This document shows positions 17,009 to 26,714 of a stretch of DNA of 64,000 nucleotides, piece by piece. The notes beneath the pieces were generated by a model, which ran no database searches, was not told the origin of the DNA, and was given only the letters and a program-made list of their open reading frames with translations. The DNA comes from Chryseobacterium sp. ERMR1:04 (lineage in GTDB: Bacteria; Bacteroidota; Bacteroidia; Flavobacteriales; Weeksellaceae): NCBI RefSeq assembly GCF_001297705.1, contig NZ_LIRF01000003.1, positions 1,550,001 through 1,614,000 of the forward strand. The letters are read 5' to 3'. A program made the position numbers and the translations under genes. The first letter of the stretch is position 1, and the number at the start of each line of letters is the position of its first letter.

Positions 17009-17968
17009 TTAGTCTTTAAATTGATATTCCGTTAATCTTTGTTCTCCAAATTTCATTAAAATACTTTGTCCTACAGCCCATTTTAAATCTCGGCTCGCGG
17101 TTGGTGCAGAAATACTTTTAAAATTTTCTAAATAATCTTTTCTGCTAAATTTTTTACTACCAATTTTATCCTTAAATAAAAATAACCTATCCTTTATACT
17201 TAAATTGATATTTTGAGATTGTAAAAGTTGTTTCAAAGACTCCAATATGATGGCTAACATAAATTCAATAAAAGGAGTAGACTGTCCTATTTTATCAGAT
17301 TCTGAAAGCTTATTATAATATTTTTTTTGATTTTCTTTAATGAGACTTTCAACAGGTAGAAATTCAAAAACAGGATATTGCTGCATTAAAATTAAGGTCT
17401 GCCACAACCTTCCCATTCTACCATTTCCGTCTACAAAAGGATGAATAAACTCAAATTCATAATGAAAAACACAACTTTTAATTAATATCAAATCTTTATC
17501 ATTTTTCAAATAAGTAAAAAGATCATTCATTAAACCTTTTACCATAGTACCACCAGGTGCAAGATGTTCAACTTTTGAACCTTTAACAATTCCAACATTA
17601 GTTGTTCTGAATTTTCCTGCGTTCCTAATTAAGTCTTTCATTAAGATAGAATGTGCAAATTCTAAATCTTTAATTTTATTTACATTAAAACGTTTCAAGT
17701 CATCATACACTTCAATAGCGTTCTGAACTTCAAGAATATCCTTAGCCGGAGCAATAATTCTTTTATTCTCTAACAAAGCGGTTATTTGTTCTTCTGACAG
17801 AGTATTCCCTTCAATTTCCAATGAAGACTGAATCGTTTTGATACGATTTTTCTTCCGAAGTTCAGTGGTTGGTTTATAAAGATGATTAGCATTAATCTCT
17901 CCTATTTTCTCAGAAATAGCAACAACTAATTCTAATATTTTATCTGTAATAGTATAGGGTGGTTTCAA
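17009..17968 (-). CDS. Fic family protein (AMP-transferase type) with self-inhibitory helix
   Basis: A 319-aa cytosolic protein. The Fic catalytic motif HPFVDGNGRMGR is at residues 176-187 and the class II inhibitory helix motif SSLEIEGN is at 48-55, whose Glu blocks ATP binding in related proteins. The last 80 residues look like a winged-helix DNA-binding domain (SAPTASRDLKWAVGQ). Fic enzymes typically transfer AMP to target hydroxyls. The only in-frame start is a TTG at 17966-17968. A 28-bp perfect palindrome lies 2 bp upstream, suggesting autoregulation. An ATG inside the palindrome is one base out of frame, so a start-region frameshift is possible. Confidence 0.88.
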   Translation of the reverse strand: MKPPYTITDKILELVVAISEKIGEINANHLYKPTTELRKKNRIKTIQSSLEIEGNTLSEEQITALLENKRIIAPAKDILEVQNAIEVYDDLKRFNVNKIKDLEFAHSILMKDLIRNAGKFRTTNVGIVKGSKVEHLAPGGTMVKGLMNDLFTYLKNDKDLILIKSCVFHYEFEFIHPFVDGNGRMGRLWQTLILMQQYPVFEFLPVESLIKENQKKYYNKLSESDKIGQSTPFIEFMLAIILESLKQLLQSQNINLSIKDRLFLFKDKIGSKKFSRKDYLENFKSISAPTASRDLKWAVGQSILMKFGEQRLTEYQFKD

Positions 17969-17970
17969 AA

Positions 17971-17998
17971 TTTGATAGTATCATATGATACTATCAAA
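17971..17998. promoter_or_regulatory. 28-bp perfect palindrome, probable operator of the Fic gene
   Basis: TTTGATAGTATCATATGATA continues as a perfect palindrome centred at 17984/17985, immediately upstream of the Fic start codon. A sister palindrome with one changed pair lies at 18968-18993. The likely binder is the Fic protein's own C-terminal winged helix; that is inference. Confidence 0.75.
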
Positions 17999-18016
17999 GA
18001 TAGTATTTTTTAATTT

Positions 18017-18966
18017 AAACAAAAAAGATCAATAGAAGTAAAAAATCATCTTTGTCATTCTGAGAAGAATCTCAACAATCCAATTTAAAAGCTAAGTCTA
18101 AATTCCTACGGAATGACAAACTATATGAATAAATAAGATTAGACATTTTCAAAAACTTGGGGATTTCTTAAATTTCGGCTAAAGCCCAGGTTATGATGCA
18201 GAAGAAAAGCGGACTAAAGTCCACTCCTATTGATAGCATCAGGATAGCAATTTTGAATCTAAACAGAAAAAAACAATAGAAGTAAAACAACATATTTGTC
18301 ATTCTGAAAGAATCTCAACAATCCTATTTAAAAGCTAATTCTAGATTCCTATGGAATGACAAACTATATGAATAAATAAGATTAGACATTTTCAAAAACT
18401 TGGGGATTTCTTAAATTTCGGCTAAAGCCAAGGTTATGATGCAAAAGAAATGCGGACTAAAGTCCGCTCCTATTGATGACATCAGGATAGCAATTTTCAA
18501 TCTAAACAGAAAAGTTTCAGTAGAAGTAAAGCGACATCTTTGTCATTCTGAAAGAATCTCAACGATCCTATTTAAAAGCTAAGTCTAGATTCCGATGGAA
18601 TGACAAACTATATGAATAAATAAAATTAGAGCTTTTCAAAAACTTGGGGATTTCTTAAATTTCGGCTAAAGCCCAGGTTATTATGCAAAAGAAAAGCGGA
18701 CTAAGTCCACTCCTATTGATAGCATCAGGATAGCAATTTTGAATCTAAACAAAAAAGATCAATAGAAGTAAAGCGACATATTTGTCATTCTGAAAGAATC
18801 TCAACAATCCTATTTAAAAGCTAAGTCTAGATTCCGATGGAATGACAAACTATATGAATAAATAAAATTAGAGCTTTTCAAAAAACTTGGAAATCTCTTA
18901 AATTTTGGCTAAAGCCAAGGTTATGATGCAAAAGAAAAGCGGACTAAAGTCCGCTCCTATTGATAC
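18017..18966. repeat. Four tandem copies of a ~243-bp composite repeat
   Basis: The landmark tttgtcattctg begins at 18051, 18295, 18539 and 18781 (periods 244, 244, 242). Each unit holds an inverted repeat (tcattctgaaagaatctcaa ... ggaatgacaaa) and a second palindrome set (cggctaaagcc, gcggactaaagtccgctcc, ctattgat). No reading frame is conserved across units. The array fills the whole 1.1-kb gap and is bracketed by the two palindromes at 17971 and 18968. Confidence 0.93.
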
Positions 18967-18967
18967 C

Positions 18968-18993
18968 TTGATCGTATCATATGATACGATCAA
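18968..18993. promoter_or_regulatory. 26-bp perfect palindrome, sister of the Fic operator
   Basis: TTGATCGTATCATATGATAC continues as a perfect palindrome centred at 18980/18981. It differs from the Fic operator core only by A/C and the compensating T/G change. It sits at the far end of the tandem array and 80 bp past the end of the outer-membrane protein gene, with no start codon nearby. Confidence 0.75.
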
Positions 18994-19007
18994 AACTATT
19001 AGTCAAA

Positions 19008-19042
19008 ACAAAAAAAAGCGACCGAATTACTTCAGTCGCTTT
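19008..19042 (-). terminator. Terminator after the outer-membrane protein gene
   Basis: On the minus strand: AAAGCGAC, a 12-nt loop, GTCGCTTT, then a run of T. It lies 31 bp past the stop codon at 19073. Confidence 0.85.
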
Positions 19043-19072
19043 CAAATTCGAACTATATTAAACTAAAAACAA

Positions 19073-21247
19073 TTACTTTCCGCCACCGCCGTTTTTCTCA
19101 ACATCGGTTTTGATATTGTCTTTTACTTTTTGATTTCCGAAACGTTTTACGAAAGACAATGAAACACCATACCAGTCCCATTTTGAATAATTTTGAGTGG
19201 TCCCCATGTTACTAAATGTTGTTCCGTCATATACTGGTCTTTTAAAGATATTCATCAACTGTACGCTGGTTTCAATCTGTGTTTTAGGAAATATTTTGGT
19301 CATAGAAATTGTATGGAAAACGTTGGCTTTATTCGCATAAGAATTTCCATTATTCTGGTTCGAAATTTCTACCCATGCACTTAGATTGATGTTCTTGTTA
19401 AAAAGATTCGTGTACGATATATTCGTAGAAGCACCAATATAACTTATATAATCCTTGGCACCCACTAAATCATTTTTAAGATTAAAATCACTGTTGTCAT
19501 TATAATACCATCCAACTCCAAGATTTACACTCAATTTATTCTTCAGGAAGGTCTGATTGGTATTCGCATACAGGTAATATTTTTCAATTTTCCCTGTGAA
19601 ATTCCCGGGATATGTCACCGTTTTTCCATTTTCAGTTGCAAAGGTTGTCCAATAATCCTGATTGGTAAACATATATCTTGCAGAAATAAAATACTTTTTG
19701 AAAAGCCCTAATTTCATTACAATCCTATCACTCGGATTAGGATTTAGATCCATATTTCCACGGGAATATATTCCTTCGTTATTAGGAATAAGGAAAGGAT
19801 TAAACTCTGTATACCACGGACGCCAAACATTGCGGTTGTACGTCAGACTCAAATCATATTTATCCGAGAAAGAATATTTCACCAATATATTGGGAAGGAA
19901 ATTTCCGTATGATTCTTTTCTTTTGGTTCCGGCAACGTCTTGTTGTATTTTGAAATCAATGTGCTCATATCGAAGTCCGACTCTTGTTTCCAGTTTTTTG
20001 AAGAACGTTTTGCTATAATTCAGATAAACAGAATTTACGTTATCCTTATACCTGAAATTGTCATTCCTTCTATCTGTATTATTTACATCAGGATTAAAAC
20101 TGATAATATTTTCGTAAAGATCATAAGGAACTACGTTATTATTAAAATCCATTTTACCACCAAACTCCAACGTACCCCCAGATCCAGAGGTCCCAAGAGG
20201 CTGTGTATAATCTACTTTTAGGTAATAATTACGGGTTTGATTGTAGTAGGAAATTGAGGTTTCATTAAACGTTTTAGCAGCCTTGAAATCAATTCCATTT
20301 TTTATAAAAGTATTATCTCCTGACTGGGATTCATAATTAGAACCAATATTAATATCTAAAATTCTGTTTTTCTCTTTATCATAGTATTTATAGAAAAAAT
20401 TGGTTCCCAACATCCGGTTAAGTCCCGATGAATTTTGATTCTGAATATAAGTTTGAAGATCATTATTAAGAGAGATACTTCCGTCTGCATCTGAAAAAGA
20501 GGAAACTTTACTTTGATAATATTCCAGAATAAGCCCGATGGTATTTTTATCGTTTAACGCATATTCTGAGGTAGAAGAAACAGAAGGGCTTTGGCGTTTA
20601 TTGGTATCTACACTGTTAAAATTACTAATCTGCTTATCTGAATACCGAGTATAGAGATAGCTGTTTTTCTCAATGTGCGTATTGTCATTGTAACTTCCGA
20701 TTAAGGTCTGCGTAAAGTTTTTCTTATGATAATTCAGATTGAGGTTGCTGTATTGTGAGTTTTTGGTATTTTGTTTGTTATTCAGCGTTACACTTCCTTT
20801 CATTCCTTCATCATCACGTTTTTTAAGGACGATATTGATGACAGATCCTGCACTTTCATACCTTGAAGACGGACTTGTAATGACCTCAATTTTCATCAGA
20901 TTATCCGCCGGAATTGTTGCCAAATATTCCTTTAATTCTTTCCCTGTAAAAACAGATTTTCTATCATTAATATATACCGTTACAGATTCCCCTTCTGCTT
21001 TGATAGCATCATTATTATCAATACTTACCAAGGGCGTCATTCTCAAGACATCCCAAGTGGTATTTCCTGCTAAAATGGAGCTGTTGGCAACATTAAAAAC
21101 AGTTCTGTCTGCCTTAGATTCTACAGTTGCCTTTCTCACTGTTACGGTAACAGCTTCTATATCTTTTCCTTTAATAGAATCGTTCTTTACCTGAGCAAAA
21201 GTTAAGGTTCCTATTAATAAAACAATTGTTGATATAATTCTTTTCAC
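19073..21247 (-). CDS. Outer-membrane beta-barrel protein with TonB-type plug
   Basis: A protein of 724 aa from the GTG at 21245-21247 (read VKRIISTIVLLIGTLTFAQ, a signal peptide); an upstream in-frame ATG at 21286 would bury the signal. After the signal come a short linker with VTVTVRKATVESKADRTVFN and a plug-like domain (ILAGNTTWDVLRMTPLVSID, VYINDRKSVFTGKELKEYL), then a long barrel of alternating aromatic strands ending in FVKRFGNQKVKDN. It lacks a clear carboxypeptidase-like N-terminal domain. This matches the Bacteroidota outer-membrane receptor-like barrel family (OMP_b-brl_3 style); the ligand is unknown. Monocistronic, with its own terminator. Confidence 0.85.
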   Translation of the reverse strand: MKRIISTIVLLIGTLTFAQVKNDSIKGKDIEAVTVTVRKATVESKADRTVFNVANSSILAGNTTWDVLRMTPLVSIDNNDAIKAEGESVTVYINDRKSVFTGKELKEYLATIPADNLMKIEVITSPSSRYESAGSVINIVLKKRDDEGMKGSVTLNNKQNTKNSQYSNLNLNYHKKNFTQTLIGSYNDNTHIEKNSYLYTRYSDKQISNFNSVDTNKRQSPSVSSTSEYALNDKNTIGLILEYYQSKVSSFSDADGSISLNNDLQTYIQNQNSSGLNRMLGTNFFYKYYDKEKNRILDINIGSNYESQSGDNTFIKNGIDFKAAKTFNETSISYYNQTRNYYLKVDYTQPLGTSGSGGTLEFGGKMDFNNNVVPYDLYENIISFNPDVNNTDRRNDNFRYKDNVNSVYLNYSKTFFKKLETRVGLRYEHIDFKIQQDVAGTKRKESYGNFLPNILVKYSFSDKYDLSLTYNRNVWRPWYTEFNPFLIPNNEGIYSRGNMDLNPNPSDRIVMKLGLFKKYFISARYMFTNQDYWTTFATENGKTVTYPGNFTGKIEKYYLYANTNQTFLKNKLSVNLGVGWYYNDNSDFNLKNDLVGAKDYISYIGASTNISYTNLFNKNINLSAWVEISNQNNGNSYANKANVFHTISMTKIFPKTQIETSVQLMNIFKRPVYDGTTFSNMGTTQNYSKWDWYGVSLSFVKRFGNQKVKDNIKTDVEKNGGGGK

Positions 21248-21421
21248 GAAATTTAGTTTTTCACCTATAAGACACTTATCATACAAGGTATGTTACATCT
21301 AATTTTGAAAAAAATTAAAATAATTTCTCTTTATTCTAATTAAGCATTATGTTATTATATCTCATTGATATATTATGATAAAACATTCATAAAAACAACC
21401 AAATTTCCCACCATAAAAAAC

Positions 21422-21448
21422 AAAAAACGCCCGAATTTCTTCGGACGT
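21422..21448 (-). terminator. Terminator after the DUF2652 gene
   Basis: On the minus strand: ACGTCCGAA, loop, TTCGGGCGT, then TTTTTTG; one mismatch in the stem. It lies 29 bp past the stop at 21477. Confidence 0.75.
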
Positions 21449-21476
21449 CTGCAAAAAAGCAAATTACAAGGAAAAT

Positions 21477-22037
21477 TTAAATATGCTGATTGAGTTTTTC
21501 AAAATACTGAACAACACCTACCTCCGGAACATATAACTGACCATTGGAACCATTCTCGAAATCATTCGTCTTATCCAAAAAAGAATTACTGAATAAAGCG
21601 TAAGAAGGCTGTTCTGCAAAGTCATTTTTAAGCAATTGATGTGCTTCTATTACCGTCGGACCATAGAGTTTCTTGAAGTTCCCGAGAGTATATTGTGAAA
21701 ACTTACCATAATTAACAATGAATTTTAAAGACAGATCAATAGACGTATTCAGAACCTCACTTAATTCTTTCACCTTTCTGTTAAAAGCATTCCTCATTGT
21801 ATTAAGCAGTCTTGAAACCGTTTGAAACGATGGTTTCGAATCATATTTATAAAACAAAATAGCATCCCCTTCGATTTCTGAAATATCAAAATGCTGATCA
21901 TTCACCTGAAGCAATGTAGCAAGCAGTTCTCTTACAATATATTGCCCTGTATACAATTTTGTATTGAATACAAATTCTGTAAATCCATTGAAGTCCGGAA
22001 TAAGTATGATCCCCTCGTGTATGTTTGTATTCTTCAT
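21477..22037 (-). CDS. DUF2652 family protein
   Basis: A 186-aa cytosolic protein starting MKNTNIHEGIILIPDFNGF. The DUF2652 hallmarks are the N-terminal IPDFNGFTEFVFNTKL and the ISEIEGDAILFYKY segment, which resembles the nucleotidyl-cyclase core fold (IEGDA in place of the usual GD motif). Function unknown. It follows the TolC-like gene by 58 bp on the same strand and may be the last gene of the efflux operon. Confidence 0.8.
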   Translation of the reverse strand: MKNTNIHEGIILIPDFNGFTEFVFNTKLYTGQYIVRELLATLLQVNDQHFDISEIEGDAILFYKYDSKPSFQTVSRLLNTMRNAFNRKVKELSEVLNTSIDLSLKFIVNYGKFSQYTLGNFKKLYGPTVIEAHQLLKNDFAEQPSYALFSNSFLDKTNDFENGSNGQLYVPEVGVVQYFEKLNQHI

Positions 22038-22095
22038 GTCCTATTGGATTAAAAACCTGTTGTATCCTAGTAGACGCAACAGGTTTCATTTTACT

Positions 22096-23514
22096 TTATT
22101 GCCAACCTCCACCTACAGATCGGTAGAGCATCGTAATTGCATTTAATCTTTGTGCTTTCAGAGAAGCGAGATCTAATTCTGCCTGAAGTTTATTGCTTTG
22201 AGCCAAAATAACTTCAATATAAGTCGCTGAATTATATTTAAATAAAATATCTGCTTTCTTAACGGCTTCATTAGATTTCATCACCAACCCTTCTGCAATT
22301 TTTTGCTGTTCTTCCAGTTTTTGAATCTGAATTAATGCATCAGAAACCTCTCCCACTGCTTTTAAAACCGATTGTTTAAAAGTAATTTCAGCTTGCTGTG
22401 ACAACACTTTTGATTGCTCGTATTGCGTTCTCAATTGTTTTCCGTTCAAAAGAGGTTGAGCGATTACCCCTGCTACCATTCCGAAAAGTGATCCCGGAAC
22501 ACTAAACCAGTGGCTCGCCTGAAAAGCATTTAGTCCACCCTGAGCGGTAATACTGAACGAAGGATACATACTCATCTTCGCCACATGAATTCCGGAAATA
22601 CTTTTTCTCAGATCCAATTCAGCACTTTTTATATCGGGTCTGTAACTCAATAATTCTGCTGGAATTCCTGACGCAATGGCTTCAGGCGTCTGAACAGTAT
22701 TCAAACTTGCGCTTCTTTCAATTTTATCAGGCATTGAACCTGTTAAAAGACTTAATGCATTTTCCTGAGTCGCAATAGAACTTTCAATGGCAGGAATTGT
22801 TTTTAAGATCTGATCTTTCACAATTTCCTGTTGCTGAACGGCCAAAGCTGTTGTTAATCCTACTTCCTGTTGCTTCGTCAAGAACTTCAATGTCGTATCT
22901 GAATAAGCTAAATTAGATTTTGTAATTTCCAACTGCATATCCAACATCAATACATTATAATACCCTTGAACCACGGAAGCCACCAACTGTGTTCTCACGG
23001 CTTTTGCAGCTTCCTGAGTTTTAAGATATTCGGTTAAAGCCTGTTCTTTTCGACCTCTGATCTTGCCCCAAATATCCGCTTCCCAAGAAATATTAACAGA
23101 CGTTGTATAATCTTCGGTATACTTTCTTCCCATAAACTGGCCAGCCATCATTCCGTTCATACTGTTGTCTGAAGGCCGGCTGAGACTTGCATTAGCAACC
23201 GTTGCGCTTACCGTCGGCACATTGGCCCACTTGCTTTGATTGTAGGCCAAAGAAGCAAATTCTATCTGTTTTAAAGCCAGTTGAAGATCATTATTCTGAA
23301 CAATCGCTTTATCGATCAATGCTACCAAAACAGGATCTTTAAAAAAGTCTTTGTAGCTGATCTTTGCAATATTTTCGTTGTTGTCTGTAACGATGGTATC
23401 ACTTCTAAAAGCTTCGGGCATTTTTATTTCGGGACGTTCATATTTCTGAACTTTACATGAAACTGCAACCCCTGAAATTAATGCTAAATATGCTATGTTT
23501 TTAATTGAATTCAT
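22096..23514 (-). CDS. TolC/NodT-type outer-membrane efflux lipoprotein
   Basis: A 472-aa lipoprotein with lipobox VAVSC (Cys20) and the two-repeat OEP fold of long coiled-coil hairpins. Typical features are VALIDKAIVQNNDLQLALKQ, ISWEADIWGKIRG, LLSYRPDIKSAELDLRKS and YPSFSITAQGGL. It forms the outer-membrane channel for the RND pump encoded just upstream (18-bp gap). Length matches NodT/OprM proteins. It is the third gene of an MFP-RND-OEP operon. Confidence 0.93.
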   Translation of the reverse strand: MNSIKNIAYLALISGVAVSCKVQKYERPEIKMPEAFRSDTIVTDNNENIAKISYKDFFKDPVLVALIDKAIVQNNDLQLALKQIEFASLAYNQSKWANVPTVSATVANASLSRPSDNSMNGMMAGQFMGRKYTEDYTTSVNISWEADIWGKIRGRKEQALTEYLKTQEAAKAVRTQLVASVVQGYYNVLMLDMQLEITKSNLAYSDTTLKFLTKQQEVGLTTALAVQQQEIVKDQILKTIPAIESSIATQENALSLLTGSMPDKIERSASLNTVQTPEAIASGIPAELLSYRPDIKSAELDLRKSISGIHVAKMSMYPSFSITAQGGLNAFQASHWFSVPGSLFGMVAGVIAQPLLNGKQLRTQYEQSKVLSQQAEITFKQSVLKAVGEVSDALIQIQKLEEQQKIAEGLVMKSNEAVKKADILFKYNSATYIEVILAQSNKLQAELDLASLKAQRLNAITMLYRSVGGGWQ

Positions 23515-23532
23515 TTTTAAATATCATTAGAA

Positions 23533-25596
23533 TTAATATTCCCAATCGGCTTCTGTCACCTCTTTACCATTGATTCTTTCATGCAAAGACTGGAATACCA
23601 CAAACAGTACTGGAACCACAAAAATTCCTAAAACAGTTCCGAAAATCATCCCTGAAATCGCTGCATATCCGATGGAAAGATTCCCCATTGCAGAAGGACC
23701 AACCACAAAAATCAACGGAATTAACCCTGTGATAAAAGCCAACGAAGTCATTAAGATCGGACGAAGACGAGCCTTGGCTCCTTCCACCGCAGAAGCAATT
23801 AAACTCTTCCCTGCTCTACGTCTTTGGATGGCAAATTCTACAATCAGAATTCCGTTTTTCGCTAATAATCCAATCAACATCACCATCGCGATCTGAACAT
23901 AAATATTATTTGAAAGATCGGCCAATGTAATGCCTACAAATACTCCCGATAAACCAACAGGAATCCCGATCAATACAGCAAACGGAAGAATATAACTTTC
24001 ATACTGTGCCGATAACAGGAAGAATACAAATACGATACATAATCCGAAGATCATTACAGATTGCGAACTTGAAGTAGCTTCTTCACGGCTCATACCTTTA
24101 TAATCATACGTAAATCCTGGAGGCAGCACTTTCTTGCTCACTTCTTCAACCGCTGCCATTGCCTGACCAGAACTGTATCCCGGAGCTGCCATGACCGTTA
24201 AATTAGAAGAATTAAACAAATTAAAACGATCTACCACTTCTGCTCCTGTTACTTGTTTTAAGGTGACCAACGTATTGACAGGAACCATTTGACCCGCATT
24301 ATTTTTAACGAAAATACCATTCAATGATTCTTTATCCTGTCTCGTTTCCGGAGTAGCCTGCACCAATACTCTGTAATATTTCCCGAATCTGTTGAAATCC
24401 GAAGACTGAATACTTCCGTAATAGCCTTGCATCACGCCCAACACATCAGAAACACTCACTCCTAGCTGCGCTGCTTTTACCTCATCTACCAAAACTTCAT
24501 ATTGAGGATAAGAAACATCAAAAGTGGTAAATGCCACCGCAACTTCCGGTCTTTGCATCAAAGCACCCATCATTCCGTAAGAGATATTTCCTAAATTCTG
24601 AAGCTCTCCGTTTGTTCTGTCCTGAAGCACAAGCTCCATTCCACTCGTATTTCCGAAACCATCAACTGTTGGCGTATTAATTACCAAGAAATTAGCTCTC
24701 TTATCCTTAGAAAGCATTCCCTGAGTTTGCCCGATAATTTCATTGATATTATTAATCTTTCCACGTTCTCCGCCTTTCTTTAATTTAACGAAAATAGAAG
24801 CTGCTGAAGAAGACATTGAACCACTGAAAAGATTCAATCCATCCACAGAAATCACATTGTCAACCGCAGGATTTTTCATTAATAAATCTTCTGTATCAGC
24901 CACTACTTTTGACGTTCTGTCTTTTGATGCTCCAGGCGCCAAATTAGCCGTCACGATAATGAAACTCTGATCTTCATCAGGAATAAATCCTTTTGGTGTA
25001 GTCATAGACATCCAAGTAAATAATCCGCCAAACACAATGATAATAAGGAATGCGATCCATTTTCTTTTCAATAAGAACAACACTGCTTTTCCATAACGGA
25101 ATGTCAGTTTATTAAAACTTGCATTAAAACCAGCGAAGAAACGGTCTTTGAAATTCATTTTTTCATGAGAACCTCCGTGATTTTGTTTTAAGAATAATGC
25201 ACATAAAGCCGGACTTAATGTCAATGCATTGACCGCAGAAATTACAATCGCTATCGCCAATGTCAAGGCAAACTGCTGATAAAATAATCCTGTAGAACCA
25301 CTCATAAATGCTACCGGAACGAATACCGCAGACATGATCAACGTAATCGAAATAATGGCTCCTGTGATCTCACTCATCGCCGACATGGTTGCTGCTCTCG
25401 CATTGAGTTTTTTATGTTCCATTTTAGCATGAACTGCTTCCACGACCACAATGGCATCATCCACCACAATTCCGATGGCGAGTACCAAAGCAAATAGCGT
25501 TAAAATATTAATTGAGAATCCGAATATATTCATGAAGAAGAACGTTCCCACAATAGAAACCGGCACCGCAATCGCCGGAATTAAAAATATAATCAA
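23533..25596 (-). pseudogene. Efflux RND transporter permease, C-terminal two-thirds (split gene)
   Basis: 687 codons covering RND residues from TM2-TM3 to the C-terminus, including the TM4 proton-relay motif GIVVDDAIVVVEAVH and the second half (LIASAVEGAKARLRPILMTS). The frame opens within the duplicated sequence with only a TTG available (25594-25596, overlapping the upstream TGA); the next ATG is inside a membrane segment. Together with 25593-26705 it would make a full-length AcrB-like pump of about 1047 aa. Reinitiation could in principle make two chains, but loss of function is more likely. Confidence 0.85.
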
Positions 25597-25616
25597 TAAG
25601 CAATCGCCGGAATTAA
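25568..25616. repeat. 17-bp direct repeat, 32-bp period, splitting the RND gene
   Basis: GCAATCGCCGGAATTAA is present at 25568-25584 and again at 25600-25616, with 15 bp between. In the coding strand the unit encodes LIPAIA. The extra 32 bp adds a stop (A-Y-TGA) and a frameshift. Removing exactly one unit plus spacer restores STLIPAIAVPVSIVG, the normal RND sequence. Confidence 0.95.
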
Positions 25617-26705
25617 TGTTGAACGGAAATCCTGCAAGAAGATATAAACCACGATGAATACAAGAATAAATGCCTCTATCAAGGTATGAATTACCTGCTC
25701 GATGGATTGATCTAATGCATCTTTTGTTGCATACGGAATTTCATACGCCATTCCTTCCGGAAAGGATTTCTCTAGTTCTTTCATTCTTTCCTGAAGCGCA
25801 ATCTGTACTTCGTTGGCATTCGATCCTGCCATTTGGAAAATCGCCATCGTTACGGATGGTTTTTTGTTGAAATTTGAAGAAACCGTATAGCTGTACGCTC
25901 CAAACTCAACTCTCGCAACGTCCTTTAATTTTAAAACAGAACCATCGCTTAACGCTTTGATCGTAATATTTTCATACTGCTCAGGCTCCGTGAATTTTCC
26001 TTTGTAACGAAGGACATATTCCATTGATTCTTTACTTCTTTCCCCGAATCTTCCAGGTGCCGCTTCCAAGTTTTGAGATTGAATTGCGCGAGAAACCTCC
26101 GCCGGAGTCAGGTTATATGAAGTCAGTTTATTCGGATCCAGCCAAACACGCATCGAATAATCTTTATTTCCATACACCATGGCATCCCCTACTCCTTTTA
26201 CCCTTTTCAAATCCGGAACAATATTAATCTTTGCATAATTCTCCAGGAAAAGATCGTCCATTGTGCCGTCTTTACTCGTTAGAGAAACCATCGCAATCAT
26301 ACTGTTCTGTCTCTTCAACGTAGTAATTCCCGCCTGAACCACCTCCGCAGGAAGCTGATTGGTAACCTGAGCGACCCTATTCTGCACGTTGATGGCTGCC
26401 TGATCGGGATTAGTTCCTAATTTAAAGATCACCGTGATACTTAGCGTACCGTCATTACTCGCTGTAGACGTAATGTAATCCATATTTTCAACTCCATTGA
26501 TGGCGTTTTCCAATGGTGGCGCTACCGATCTCGCAATTGTTTCAGCATTAGCTCCGGGATATGCTGCCGTTACCATGACGGTAGGCGGTGCGATATCCGG
26601 AAATTTCGTAATCGGCAGATTGAGCATACCGACAACCCCCAAAATAACAAGCAATACGGAGATAACCGTTGCCAGTACGGGTCTTTTTATAATTTTCTTT
26701 AACAT
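25593..26705 (-). pseudogene. Efflux RND transporter permease, N-terminal part (split gene)
   Basis: 370 codons starting MLKKIIKRPVLATVISVLLV, the normal first membrane helix of the HAE1 family. The porter-domain motifs follow (LPITKFPDIAPPTVMVTAAY, GANAETIARSVAPPLENAIN, GVENMDYITSTASNDG). The frame ends at FRSTLIPAIAY instead of continuing, because of the 32-bp duplication. On its own it lacks the proton-relay helices. The adaptor gene lies 9 bp upstream. In other respects the sequence is undamaged, so the lesion looks recent. Confidence 0.85.
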
Positions 26706-26714
26706 GATCTTTTC

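Noticed and set aside
18017..18966. Regular repeats suggested a CRISPR array
   Set aside because: Units are about 243 bp and nearly identical throughout, with no short repeat/unique spacer alternation and no cas genes nearby.
23533..26705. A natural two-subunit RND permease
   Set aside because: The break lies in a membrane helix, the second frame lacks a proper start, and the exact 17-bp repeat shows a simple duplication event.
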